Positions 21,538 to 33,787 of a stretch of DNA of 37,785 nt are shown in pieces. Position numbers and translations under genes: made by a program. Positions within the stretch are counted from its first letter, which is position 1. Every line of letters begins with the position of its first letter. Origin of the DNA: Porogramme epimiltina (lineage: Eukaryota; Basidiomycota; Agaricomycetes; Polyporales; Polyporaceae); NCBI GenBank assembly GCA_900155495.1, contig FTLJ01000971.1, positions 1 to 37,785 on the forward strand, in the 5' to 3' direction. The notes under the pieces are model-generated. The model was not told the DNA's origin. It did no database searches and worked only from the letters and a program-made list of their open reading frames with translations.

Positions 21538-23943
21538 ATGCCGATCGTGCAGTTTGCCCCTCTCCAGTCGCTCGTCCAGCCCGCGTTCTGGCATGCCCTC
21601 ACCGATCTCAAGATCGACGTCCTCCGCCTCTCCGACGATGCTCTTCCGCTCGCCGCGTCATACGCTCCAGGACGCGCTGTGAAAGACCGTGAGACGGGCC
21701 AGGAGATCGCGCTTGGCTGCAACTTGGCAGTTAGCGGGGACGCGTTTGGCAAGGAGCCTCAGTGAGTTTCCTCGCTTCTACCCGACCGCAAGCGCTTCAT
21801 GGGCTCCGCAGGGTCCCGCAGAACGCAGTTGGAGCGCACGGCTCGTTCAAAAACTTCAACACGATCGAAGACTTCAAGAATGCGGACAAGACCGCACTCT
21901 TCAACCACACCGCAGACGAGATCTGGAAGAGCATCGTTGAAGACAAGTCCACCGCGCAGCTCACGCGCTTCCTCCTCCTCACCTTCGCCGACTTGAAGAA
22001 ATATAAGTATTTCTACTGGTTCGCGTTTCCCGCGTTCGCGACCAAGCCGGCTTGGGAGATCGACGCGGAGTGGCAGAGCGCGGACGAGACGCTAGGCAAG
22101 GACACGGTATGCTGGTCTTCACAGTCGCTCTATGCATATCTGATCGCTCGTACCCCTATGTGCGCAGCTTGCCGCCATCCATGCGCGGCACCATGCCTCC
22201 CCGCGTCCGTTCTTCCTCGTCCGCACCGTGGAGGGAAAGACCGAAACAGCTCCCGCAGAAGAGTACACCAGCTTCTTCGCGAACGTCCCCCCTGCGGAGC
22301 GTATCGTTGCGTTCGTCGACCCCTCTGCGCTCCCTAGCAACCCTGGCTGGCCGCTCCGCAACTTCCTCGCGTATCTCCTCGCGCTGTACCCCGAGACGGC
22401 AGAGGGCGTGCGCGTTCTTTGTTGGCGCGATGCGGAAGCACCAGTCGCTGGAGGCGCGTGGAGGAGCAGGATGGGGGTGGTGAGGCAGGGCAAGGGCGAG
22501 GGGAGCGCAGTGGCTGGGCAGAGGCCGACTGCCTTGGGGTGGGAGAAGAATATACAAGGGAAGCTGGGCGCGCGCGTTGCAGACTTGGCGCCGATGATGG
22601 ACCCGACCAGGTGAGTGTGTACGCGTTCGAGGCGCGTCGGGGTTGCTCACGCTGAGGTTGGCGTAGGCTGGCAGACCAGGCTGTCGACCTGAACTTGAAG
22701 CTTATGCGGTGGCGGATCTTGCCTGCGCTGGATCTGGAAAAGGTCGCCAACACGCGGTGTCTGCTGCTGGGCGCTGGTACACTGGGATGTTATGTCGCAC
22801 GGACGCTTATGGTACGTACTCACTACGTTCGGATGGGTGCAACCTGTTCACCAGATTCTAGGGATGGGGAGTACGGAATATCACATTCGTGGATTCTGCG
22901 CGGGTGTCATTTTCGAATCCCGTACGGCAACCTCTATTCGACTTTGAGGACTGCTTGAACGGCGGAAAGCCGAAGGCGGCGTGCGCAGCAGAGAAGCTTA
23001 AGAAGATTTTCCCCGGTGTGGTGGGTGTCTTTTTATGATTTGCCGCGTCTTGCAGCGTACTGACGTGCAACGTTTGGTGCAGAATGCTACGGGGATCAAT
23101 CTGAGTATACCAATGCCCGGGCACCCCGTTCCTCCGCCGTCAGTCGACCAAGCAAAGAAGGACGTCGCGACACTAGAGAAACTGGTCGACGAGCACGACG
23201 TGGTATTCCTGCTCATGGACTCGCGCGAGAGCCGGTGGCTGCCGACAGTCCTCGGGGCGTCAAAGGGGAAGATCGTACTCAACGCGGCGCTTGGGTTCGA
23301 CACGTTCCTGGTGATGCGGCATGGTGCACGGACGCCCGGGAAGGACGGCAAACGGCTTGGTTGCTACTACTGTAACGATATCGTTGCGCCGTCGGATGTG
23401 AGTTTTTCGATCTTTCTGCACCTCAGGTATACTGACAAGTCGACAGTCTCTTACGGACAGGACGCTCGACCAAATGTGCACGGTGACGCGCCCCGGGCTG
23501 GCGTCGATCGCCGCATCGACGGCGGTGGAGCTCCTGGTATCGATGCTTCAGCATCCTGAAGGGTAGGTCTGGACGCTCTTGCCCGTCCATACTGATCACT
23601 GACTCCCTTTGACAGCATACATGCACCTCCACCACCACTTCAGACGAATAACGAGAGTGGGTCAGGGCACGAGAGCATTCTGGGGCTGGTGCCGCACCAG
23701 CTGCGTGGCTTCCTCGCGCAGTTCCGCAACATGCCCATCGTTGGTGCGGCGTACGACCGGTGTACGGGCTGCAGCGAGACGGTGGTGAAGGCGTACGAGG
23801 AACAAGGATTCGACATGCTTCTGAAAGCGTTCAACGACACCGAGTACCTGCCCGAACTGACAGGATTGAAGAAGATGTACGAGGAGACGCAGGCAGCGCT
23901 GGAGAACGATGATCTGGTGGACGCAGAGGAGGATGACTTTTGA
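21538..23943 (+). CDS. ATG7: Autophagy E1-like activating enzyme Atg7
   Basis: Eight exons, join(21538..21761, 21812..22106, 22168..22610, 22667..22811, 22862..23020, 23083..23397, 23447..23562, 23616..23943), 674 aa, normal for Atg7. The N-terminal domain (about 1-300) recruits the E2s and includes [20 protein letters not shown]. The adenylation domain has the nucleotide loop [10 protein letters not shown] (356-361), [17 protein letters not shown], and paired Cys of a structural zinc site (CYYC and CTGC). The catalytic Cys538 lies in [13 protein letters not shown], the thioester site for Atg8 and Atg12. The C-terminal tail is acidic (DAEEDDF). Atg7 activates Atg8 and Atg12 for autophagosome formation. 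All introns keep frame and nothing is missing. Confidence 0.97.
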
Positions 23944-24413
23944 CACGCGCGCGATATAGATGAAGAAGGATTCTAACTTGTATTTCACCGACTGGGGATT
24001 GTAGTGATAGCTTAGGATCACCGGTGTAGCGATGTAGGGCTTTGTGTACTTACTGACGATACCCTTTACGAACGCGATGAGCTGATGGCCGATGCGTATG
24101 CGCCACCTCTTTACCAAGACCACGCCCCGTCGGGCATCAAGCCATGGTGATCGGTTGCGTGGTTGTGCCGTACGTACATACAGTGCACAAGGGGACGAGC
24201 AAGAGAGGGCCTGGGCCGTAGATGTAGCAGCAGCGGGTTCGGTAGAGGTACGAAGTGCGCGTACAATACATAGATAATGCGTGTGAGCAATAATAAGTCT
24301 GCGAGATGTGCACTGAGCGTAAGACTAAAATCCCGACCTCTCGGGTCGTGTGCGTGTCGCGGGCCGTGGCGTTCTAGAGCCGTTCACGGGATCTAGAGGA
24401 CTTCTACGACCAG
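23944..24413. other. Convergent 3' intergenic region
   Basis: Lies between the ATG7 3' end and the deaminase-family gene 3' end. Nothing recognisable. Confidence 0.5.
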
Positions 24414-26386
24414 TTATTCCCAGTATCCCCATTCGATCTCCTCTTCGTCTGATGCAGAAGTCGGAGGGGACTCTCCACTTGGCGATTTCTTCACGGACGC
24501 ATGCAAAGCAGCAATGCGGAGAGTCTCCGCCTCGAGTCTTGTCGCAAGTTTCTTCAGGACCTCTTCGGGAACACCGAATGAAGGAGGGTCCCACGGGGAT
24601 ACATATCCATGACTGCTTGGGAGGTGAACGCTTTCCGCCGATTCTACATCTCGCTGCTGAGTCGGTCCGGCAACGGTACACAAATAATTGCATACCTAGA
24701 TCGCCATCAAACATGTACTCCCTGAGCAAGTGGCACATGTAACAGCACTTCGTGCTCGCGCCAATAGCGCACCTCCCCATCTGCGGAAAGAAGCAAAAAG
24801 AATGAGCTGTTGCGAGGGTAAGAATAGTGGATATCACATACTGTAGCGAGAGCGTAAACGTTGTCCGGGATACCTTCAGATTGTGTTTTGCCTGCCATAA
24901 GTAGTGCCATCAGCCCTGCCTCCGGATGAATGCGGAAAGGCCGGCCAGACTTGTCATCCGTAGCCTCAGGGATTCTGCAGTAGTCCTGGACCCAGTCGGA
25001 TACGTCTTTCATCGTATGAGGGTTGTTGCCGTACTTCGACGCTATCTGTCTCTGCAGAGAATCAACTACCGCCTGACCATTCCTACGGATATCTTCGAGC
25101 GCCGCAGGCGAGTGGTCTGAGAGCTTCACGAGAGACACCTGAGGAGCCTTGCGGGCTTTGCAAAGAAACTGGATAGCGGCGCGGGCGGCTGCGTGCCACG
25201 CGGTGAGCGTCCGGAGGTACCTTAGCACATGGCCTCCAGCCGACTCTCCTGGTTCGGGCAGGATGTCTACAGTGACCTCATCGACAGTGAGCCTAAACAC
25301 AGAGCCAAGACCCGTCACATACCTAGTTCCTCATCAGACGCATCGACGTTTGCCTCGGCGCCTGCTTCCTCGGCGTTGCGTGCACGACTATATTTGGGAG
25401 AAGATGGGCTAATAGCGGAACCTGTGGAGAGAATGAGCGGCATTTATGATTGTAACTGGCGCACATACGGTCAAAAACTGCCGAAAGCGATGTCGTCTCA
25501 ACGAGGACCTTCTGAATTTCAGGGCACTCTAGCATGTAGTTGATGGTCGTCAGACAATTCGTGAGCATCTTCAGCGATTGGCGGTCTGCCTTCTGGCACA
25601 TGGCTTGGGCTGTGGCGAGGAGACTACCGAGGCTGTTTATCCACTGTTGAACAGTGTTCGTATTCAATGGACACTCTGAGCCTTCCAGAGGGAGACCGTA
25701 GTCGGCAAGGGTCTTCCGATGAGGAGAAGGAATCTCTATCCGAGACGATTCGAACACGTCGTCCGACGCCGGTTTCCAGTCGACCATGGTGACCCAGGGT
25801 GAAGCGGACCAGTGCTTCGTGCCAATGTGGAAGCGAAGCTTGATCTTGTGGCGGCATTGAACGACGAGCCAGAAGGCGAGTACATGGGGAGGAACATCGC
25901 GCGCACGACTGGAACTTAGAAGGCGCAAGACTCCTGCGACGTCGGATAGGTGTCGCTCGAACAGAGGTCCATCGTGTTGGTTTAATCTAGAAACATGTGT
26001 GTTACATTACTTAGAACGATCATATGAAGTACGCATGGGACTCACGCAGATGGTTCTTCGAGAACCCCTGACGACATGTTACTGGGGGTGATATCGTCAA
26101 TCAAGAAGTCTGAAGTGAGTTGATCCTTCGAGTTGGACGAAGTGACAATTGTCGCGTTTAAGCTCTCCGCGGTCATCTGGCCGGTGATAGCTACAGAATG
26201 CGAGTCGGGGCGGCCGGTGTTGAGCATGGTCGAGAGATGGAGGAAAAGCGACAGCTCGGGGATATCTTGCTTGGCGACAGCGGCATGACTAGGACGACTC
26301 GGGGTGCGATTGTCCTCGGCAGTTGGAAAGGAACGAAGGCAGAGCGAGAGGAAGCGGATTGTCGATATTGCGCTGTCGCGGCTCAT
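24414..26386 (-). CDS. OTT_1508-like predicted deaminase-fold protein
   Basis: Six exons, complement(join(24414..24643, 24696..24780, 24842..25266, 25323..25421, 25469..25986, 26046..26386)), 565 aa. The diagnostic pair sits in the C-terminal part: IHPEAGLMALLM (an H-x-E site) and, across an intron, IGASTKCCYMCHLL (C-x-x-C). Together these are the zinc-binding layout of the cytidine-deaminase-like fold, and the I-G-x-S-x-K-x-C-x-x-C form matches the fungal OTT_1508 deaminase family. The rest is helical with no assigned domain; the C-terminus is acidic (SDEEEIEWGYWE). Relatives are predicted to act on nucleic acid or nucleotides, often in conflict settings, but the substrate here is unknown. 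The last acceptor (24644) has an in-frame alternative 6 nt upstream. Confidence 0.72.
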
Positions 26387-26838
26387 TGGAGGACAGGAAC
26401 TAACGATGACTTGTGCAAGTGCAATTACTGGACTACAGGAAGGCCAGAAAGCACCGCTTCAAGCCATTCTACTAGGGGCCTGACATAACCCTCGCAGGGC
26501 CAGCCAAGAGGGCCCCAGGGGCAGTGCGGGTAGGTCAGTACTTTTGTACAACTATCTCAAAGCCACGGCCCGCAGCCGCTTGCCGCAACACCCAAACTCA
26601 TGGTCATCTGAGCGCGGGAGGCCTAGGGCGAGAGGGAGCGCGGGACGATCATGCGCTGTCGCGTGCGAGGACGTCCACGTCGAGTTGCCGAATATGGGGT
26701 GCGCGGTGTTTGGTGGTGTTTGGCCAGCCACCGTGCCACCTCACTTGTTGGCGCGACGTGTCCGAGTGCCTAACTTACGCCCCGACCTGCACGACCTCCT
26801 GCCCAGCCCCGCCGCTCCTTGGTTTACCTTCGCCCACC
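26387..26838. other. Divergent promoter region (deaminase-family gene / SEC61)
   Basis: 452 bp between two divergent starts. No coding feature is supported. Confidence 0.5.
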
Positions 26839-28857
26839 ATGAGCGGATGTGCGTCCTTCATTCACCTCCAACTCGTTCGCGCTGACCCGAATCCCTGCAG
26901 TCCGGTTTCTGAATCTCGTCCGACCGTTTTTGCCCATCCTTCCCGAGGTATCGTCCCCTGACCGCAAAGTAAGTATCTCTCGCCCCCGCATCCATCTCAC
27001 ATTCCTCACGCACCCTCCTTGCCCCTTCGCGATCTCTTTCACCACCCCGCGCGCTCGCATTCCAGGTCCCCTTCAACCAAAAAGTGCTATGGACCGCCGT
27101 CACGCTCCTCATTTTCCTCGTCTGCTCCCAAGTTCCTCTCTACGGCATCATGTCCTCCGACTCCGCCGACCCCCTCTACTGGATGCGTGTTATCCTCGCC
27201 TCTAACCGCGGTACCCTCATGGAACTCGGTATCACCCCCATCGTCACTTCCGGCATGATCATCCAGCTCCTTGCCGGCGCGAACCTCATCGAAGTCGACT
27301 TTTCGCTCAAGGAGGATCGCGCTCTGTTCAGCGGCGCTCAGAAACGTGAGTGTTATTCCTTAGACGATTCCTCAGAGCGCGGCAGGCGACGCAACTGCGA
27401 GGTTAGGCAATAGCTTCGGTCGAGATGTTGCAAGGGTGCTATATGAGCTACGTCATACTAGCGCGCTAGATTGAGCCGTCGCGTGCATTATGCCTTGTCA
27501 TCCGGAACCCTCTGTACAGCTCGCGCGAGCGTAGAAACACTACGCCAGTGTCCTGCCGTTCTTCTTCTCTTGCGCACACGTTTTGCTCGATCTGACGCCC
27601 TCTTCCTAGTCTTCGCTCTCATCCTTGCCCTCGGTCAGGCCACCGTGTACGTTCTTACGGGCATGTACGGTCAACCTTCAGATCTCGGCGCCGGCATTTG
27701 TCTCCTCCTCATCATTCAGCTCATCTCCGCCTCCCTCATCGTCATCCTCCTCGACGAACTTCTCCAGAAGGGTTACGGCCTCGGCTCCGGTATTTCCCTC
27801 TTCATCGCTACCAACATCTGCGAGTCCATCGTCTGGAAGGCGTTCTCCCCCACCACCGTCAACACTGGTCGTGGTCCCGAGTTCGAAGGTGCCGTTGTCT
27901 CCCTGTTCCACCTCCTCTTCACCTGGAACGACAAGGGCCGCGCTCTCCGTGAGGCCTTCTGGCGCGAGCGTCTCCCCAACATCATGAACCTCGTTGCGAC
28001 AATCGCCGTATTCGCCGTCGTCATCTACCTTCAGGGATTCCGCATCGAGATCCCCGTCAAGAGCAACCGCTTCCGCGGCCAGCGCGGCAGCTACCCCGTC
28101 AAACTCTTCTACACGTCGAACATGCCCATCATGCTGGAGAGCGCCCTCACCTCCAACGTCTTCATCATCTCGCAGATGCTCGCCAACCGTTTCCCGAGCA
28201 ACTTCTTTGTCCGCCTCCTTGGTGTTTGGGAGGTACGTCGACGCGTGTACGTCACCGCGCGTCACTAGTGCTGACTTGTGTTACAGCCGCTTGAGGACTC
28301 GCCTCAACTCGCCGCCGTATCGGGTATTGCGTACTACATGTCGCCCCCGCATACTCTTACCGCGGCGCTTCTCGACCCCATCCACACGGTCATCTACATA
28401 GCATTCACCGTCACCGCGTGTGCAATCTTCTCGAAGACCTGGATCGAGGTGTCTGGTTCTGGCCCGCGCGACATCGCGAAGCAGCTCAAGGACCAACAGA
28501 TGGTACGTTTTGCTTGTACGGGCTAGTGCGATTACAGTCCTGACGTGTGTGCGATCTCTAGGTTATGGCCGGTCACCGTGAAGGCTCGATGTACAAGGAG
28601 CTCAAGCGCGTTGTTCCGACCGCCGCGGCGCTCGGCGGCGCGATCCTTGGTCTCCTCTCCGTTGTTGCGGACTTGATGGGCGCGATCGGCAGCGGGACTG
28701 GTATCCTCATGGCGGTCACCATCATCTACGGCTGTGAGTTTCTAGTCTGTTCATTACCTGTCTTCGTTGCTTGACATACGCCATTCCTTTAGACTGGGAG
28801 ATCGGCATGCGCGAGTCTGGCGGTCCCGAGATGGCCGCGCTCGGCGAGCTCTTCTAG
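26839..28857 (+). CDS. SEC61: Protein transport channel Sec61 alpha subunit
   Basis: Seven exons, join(26839..26848, 26901..26968, 27066..27345, 27610..28232, 28287..28502, 28562..28733, 28793..28857), 477 aa, the standard length. It opens [20 protein letters not shown], with the first exon only 10 nt. Canonical blocks follow: the plug region [73 protein letters not shown] and ending EMAALGELF. About ten membrane helices form the ER translocon pore for co- and post-translational translocation. The third intron (27346-27609, 264 nt) is unusually long for this locus. Everything looks intact and conserved. Confidence 0.97.
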
Positions 28858-29666
28858 GCGCGTTTCGGTGTAGGGGCGCGTTCGTCTACGGATCGTCCGC
28901 GCCTCTGTCATTCAGTTGACAGAAGCACGTGAGTGCGAACGTCGGCGGACCAACACACTCTCGCACTGGCGGTTTGGGCTGGCACATCGAGGACGCAGGT
29001 CGCCCGGCGCGGACACGACGAGCCTGGGAAGGCGGGTAGTGGCTTATGGTTTATGACGACGGTTCACACAAAGTTATGTTACCGGAGCGCACGCTTGCCA
29101 TAATTTAATCTGGTGGTCTGCAGGACGTGCGGCGGTGTGATCGGTGTGGGACTCGGAACGTTTCGTCCAGGCAGGGGGGTGTTGACGCTGTTGATCTCCG
29201 CACACAAAGGTGTCAAGCACTATGTATGCGATCTTGCCACTTGAAGAAAGCGACCTTGCGTGGGTTTCCGCGACCTCGACCATCCCCCTATGCTGGCAAG
29301 TACTCGTGGTACTACGCATTATGTCTGCGCACGATGCGTCATCCACTCTTCGGCAGGCTGTAGTTGATCCATTCAAATGCATCTAGACCTTCGACTCATT
29401 GCAAGGCGCACGTTCAATGCACCTCGCTTGTTGTCCGACTTACTGTTCCAACTCTGATCGGGAACCGTAGGACGTAAGACAAACAACCTTGCAGACAAGT
29501 CGTCTTTAAATTCGTGCTCAGTCCCGGCCCCCAATGCCCATAAATCGGTGTGGCGCTTTGGTCATTTTGCCTTGCCGAGAGGTGGACTTTGTCCTACACG
29601 GCCTCCTCATTGGCCTTCATGCAGGCCACTCCTTGCTCCTCGTTGTCTTTTTGTTCGTCACAGGAG
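28858..29666. other. Intergenic region downstream of SEC61
   Basis: About 800 bp with no supported gene. Short frames show no conserved features. Confidence 0.45.
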
Positions 29667-29674
29667 TATTTAAA
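29667..29674 (+). promoter_or_regulatory. TATA-like element (TATTTAAA) of a small gene
   Basis: TATTTAAA lies about 108 bp upstream of the proposed split start codon. A C/T-rich leader follows. Confidence 0.35.
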
Positions 29675-29774
29675 CAAATGTACGCCCGCCGCACATCCTC
29701 AGCACCACCTCCTCTCGCCGTCATCGCGCCACCGAACATTAGTCAACCACCCGCCACTCGCTACTTCTCTCGTT

Positions 29775-30103
29775 ATGTGAGTCTCATCCGCTCGCACGTA
29801 TCATTGCGTGCCTCGTGCGCTGACGCCGTCGTTCTCAGGTGTAAGAAGCAATACCGCGTCTGTAAGTTTGCGTGCGGTTGCTCCGTTGACGTAGACGAGT
29901 CCGTTAGCTGGTGCAGGCTAGCCGTTGAGAGAGGGGAACCGTGTGACGATGTTGATGGTGCGTATCGCCTGGTTTTCCGGTCATGCGCATTCCTCTAACG
30001 GTCTTATGTGACAGTGCCTGACGCCGAGTACAAGTACGACGCGAACAGCTACCTTTGTGGCGGAAAGGTCTGCGCTCTGAAGGTGGCGCCTGGCTCTGAG
30101 TGA
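29775..30103 (+). CDS. Possible small Cys-rich protein (start codon split by intron)
   Basis: Tentative model join(29775..29776, 29839..29957, 30015..30103), 69 aa. The ATG is formed across an intron (AT|GTGAGT...CTCAG|G), the second intron is GTGCGT...ACAG, and frame is kept to TGA at 30101. The product has eight Cys (including KFACGCS and LCGGKVC) and many charged residues, with no signal peptide. Splice sites, TATA spacing and an open frame support a real gene, but I recognise no family. A strong GTAAGT donor at 29862 would give an early stop if used. An alternative start at about 29619 in the upstream frame would lie before the TATA element. Confidence 0.35.
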
Positions 30104-30472
30104 AGGCAGGCTGGTCGGAGGACTCCGTGTTGTACCAATACACTGTCTACGCATTAGTGTTCTCTATGTTTAGGCAGTACTATAATGGTCGGGTTCAAGT
30201 TTAAGAGATGGAGTCAACTCGTCCTGGAACCACCGCATTCTCGTTTAGCGAGGCTGTCAATGCTGCGAGCTTGATGCTGTGACGCATTCTGTGCAGCCTC
30301 GTATGATTCGACCCCAGTCACACGAAGATGGCAGCATTCGTGTGTCACGACGACAGCAGAGGCTAGAATCGTATATGACTGACAATTGGACAACTTGCAT
30401 ACAAATACAATAATGTACAACATACATGGGTCTCGAAGCCACCTGAAGGTAAACGCGATGTAGGCGACGAAG
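30104..30472. other. Convergent 3' intergenic region
   Basis: No features seen between the small gene and the HAM1-like gene 3' ends. Confidence 0.45.
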
Positions 30473-33062
30473 TTATGCAGCGATGGCGTCAAACGCTGAG
30501 CTCTCCCAGCCCGGCCGCGAACGCTCTTCCTCCGTCTTCCTGCTCACCGTGTCTGACCACGTCTTGAGTTCCTGGACCTTGCCCTCTACCGTCTCCTTGA
30601 CCTGTTCCGCAACCCCCTTCGCCGCCTCCACCTTTCCCTGCACATCCGCCCCCTCCGCACGCTCACCCACACGCTTCGAGAATGTACCCTTCGGCCCGTG
30701 CTTCTCTCCCGACAGAACTTGTGGCTCCGCGCCCATGGCGAATTGAACGCCCCGCGCATCATCTTTCACAACGCCAGTCCCGGTCGCGCGCCAGCCGGAA
30801 AAGAGACCGAAGCCGGAGCCTGTGCGCCGAAGATGCCCAAGCTCAGACCAGACACCACCGACTAAGGATGCGCCGCGCGGGAGGCCGGTGTCTGCAAAGA
30901 CGTCCGCGCGGGCAGAGACATCCCATGCGAATGCGTCGGCGGCGAGGAGGAGCGTGCGGAGCTGCTCGCGTAGGACGGTTTCGAGGGCATCTCGGAGGCG
31001 AGTGAGCATCAGCGGGCGGAAGACGGACATGAGAATCTGGTGGTTGGACTCCTTGACGGTCAGGTTGATGTCTTCTGAGACCTTGACGTCGACGCGCTGG
31101 ATGTCGAGGAACCCGGAGCGGTGATCGCGCTCGCGCAGACCGGTGGCGGAGTTAGGGATGGTGCGGATCACGATATCGACATCGACACCTTGTGGGGGGA
31201 GGGTGAACTCGAGGATACCGTTGAACTCGGCGGGCCCGATCGACGCGGTCTTGTCCTTGTAATAAAACGAGACCTCCTGGAGCTGGATCTGAAGGCCTTG
31301 AAGGTACACGCGCGTGAGTGTTCCGACGGCGGTGTTGACCTGACCGGGGGCAGGGGCCTTGATGTCGATGTCCGTAATGTTGCGGATGTACGCGTGGCCA
31401 GGCAAGACTGCAAATGTGGAGATATCCAAGTCTTCGAGCACAATCTCTAACTGTTCATCCTTGTACTCGGTCCTACAGAATGTCAGTCTCGATTGGATAG
31501 GAAGAGAACGGCCCATACCTCGGGATAGGTATATCTTTGACCGCAGTGGCGAATTTCGGGAGGTAGACGTTGAACACGTCCTGCCAGAACCACGGCGCGC
31601 GCTCCGCCAACGCTTGCGCCCCTGAACTGGTGGCGACGAGGAGTGTGCTCTCGATGTTCTCACCAAGCTTGGTGTGCGCGCGGCGCAAGTTGCGCAAGTC
31701 CTCGTCGTGCTCGATGCCTTGCTGAAATGCGGAGGCCTCGCGGCGTAACGCGTCGATATCTTCCTTCCACTTGCGCCCCTCGTCTGAGTCCTTGTCGATG
31801 AGAGCCTTCCACTCGTCACGGATCTCCTTGCGCTCTTGCTGGGCCTCATCGCTACGGACGTAGCCGGGCTCGTCGAGCGACTTGCGGAGGTGCGTGAGGA
31901 ACGTGTCGCACCAGTTGCGCACGGCTTCGTCACGCTGAATGTCGACGCCACAGACGCGAAGCGCGGCGAAGAAGCCGTCGAGGGAGTGGTTGCCGGCGAG
32001 ACGTTCGACAAACTCGCGGAACCCGCGAATGGCCTTGATGAGATGCTGCTCAGGGGTGGGATCTTGAACGAACGCGTCGAGAGAGGTCGCTTGGTTGACG
32101 TCACCAGCAGCGTCGAGAGAACGATGGATCCACTTCTCGACCATGCTGAAGATGGTCGTGATGGAGTTGTGATACTCTTCGTCGCTCTGAGCTCGGTCGC
32201 ATATCTACACGTGAGAGGATGTGGGCGACATTTCTTGATGCGCGAGAAGAGGGGTGAACGTGAACGGTTGTACAACACACCTTGTAAAACGCGTCCTGAA
32301 GCCGATTTGTAGTTCTGTTCGCAAAGTCCTCCCCTGCCGCCGCTACAGCCTGCCCAGCCCCGATGACCTTCGAACCAGCCTCCTTGGTCGAATCCATAGC
32401 TTTCTCGAACTTCGCGCGTGCGTTTGCATCTTCAGGGCTACTGTCCGCCTTGCGTTTGATGCCGATCTCGTTGCGCTTGCCTTCCTGAACGTCGTTGTCG
32501 ACATCGCGGAGGGCCTCCGCAGCATTGTGAGCACTGTCTCCGACTTGCTCGGCAGCGTCTGCGATTGCAAGCCGCATGAAGGACGCAAAGTCGTGGAAGA
32601 CAGAGCGGCTCTCTTGAGCGAGGTTCTCGGAGACGACAGAGATGACGGTGCGGAGGGCGCGGGCGAGAGCACGAGCGTCGGCCGTTGCTTGGTCCGAATC
32701 AATGTCCATGGCGTCGGAAACGGAGGCATTGGAGAGGTCAGACTCGGAGAGGTGCCAGAGGGATTCTTGAACGACATTGTCGGCTATTCCCAGATTACAT
32801 GCACTTTCAATCGCAGGGCAGAGTAAAAGGAGTGAGGGGACTCACCGTTTTTGTCGTCCCCAAGCTTCTGATATGCGAGTAACAAACCCCTAACGCCGTC
32901 CTGAAGCTGCTTTCCTTGCTCGCTCAGCTCTCCGGCATGTTCCGTTTGGACGTTGGTAAGGAAGGGCGTGTCGAGGAAGGCGTCGATTGCGGTCGACAAT
33001 TGCTGCTGAGACGGGAGTTTGCCGGCACCGAATGCGGCTGCGATGGAAGAGGACTTGTTCAT
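30473..33062 (-). CDS. HAM1-like protein (HAM1_N/HAM1_C type)
   Basis: Four exons, complement(join(30473..31472, 31519..32204, 32281..32783, 32846..33062)), 801 aa. The N-terminal ~430 residues are helical and charged, with an Ala-rich helix (GSKVIGAGQAVAAAGEDFAN), matching the fungal HAM1 N-terminal region. The C-terminal half has beta-rich blocks such as DISTFAVLPGHAYIRNITDI, LQIQLQEVSFYYKDKT and GVDVDIVIRTIP. These are typical of HAM1_C, a BPI/TULIP-like fold that may bind lipid. The last ~80 residues repeat lysine/glutamate-rich turns like LEA helices. A role at membranes is inferred from the family; none is proven here. The start MNKSSS was chosen over an upstream in-frame non-ATG extension because it is the first ATG with good context. 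Confidence 0.8.
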
Positions 33063-33787
33063 GCTGAGGAAGATGTGTGGGAGTGTGAATGGCAATGACA
33101 AACATTATTTTATACTGAAAGTGCGAGCGTACAGGGGGTATCGCTGACCCGGCGAGTGACGCAGGAGGGGTTGAGAGTGGGGCGCGGACCGACGTCATCC
33201 ATTATGTAGGTGGGCCTTGGATCGACACCAGCCCTAGAGATGGGTGAAGGAAGACATAGAAGCTCACGACGGGCATGTGCAGCAGAGGGCGTGCACAGTG
33301 AGCGCGAGTTGAACTGAGCGAGCGCGAGGAGGAGGGAGGAAGGCAAGCCGTATCGAGCGTCTACGCTGCAAGCTCTTCTTAGGAGACGACGTCATCGACG
33401 TTGCTCGCACTAGTTGGGCTCTTTCGACACACAGCCTGGTACTCATACTTGGCTGCTCAAACAGGGCGCTGCTCTCATTCCTCACTCGCACTTCACGCTC
33501 TTCGGTCTCGATAACTTCTCCTCAGCTCGCCATGAATTAACGCACACGTGATCGCAAGACCGTTTGCCTCGAGGCGGCCTTGAGGTTGTGCAGCGGCACT
33601 GCAGCCAATGTCTACTTATCGACAATCCTTCGCGCCGTCCACGGTCTTTGTCCCTCCGACACCCATTCACACACCTGCTCTACTACGTACGCGTACCATC
33701 TTGGTTCTCACATCAGCTGGACGCACGCGTCGATCACAGATATTGTAATACTGTTTCCAGTCGTCCAGTCGTCCAGTCGTCGCGACC
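33063..33787. other. Divergent promoter region
   Basis: 725 bp between the HAM1-like start (minus) and the helical-protein start (plus). No coding feature is supported. GTCCAGTC-type short repeats occur just before 33788. Confidence 0.45.

Noticed and set aside
27678..28265. 195-codon minus-strand frame
   Set aside because: Antisense shadow of SEC61; its acidic text mirrors the conserved coding strand.
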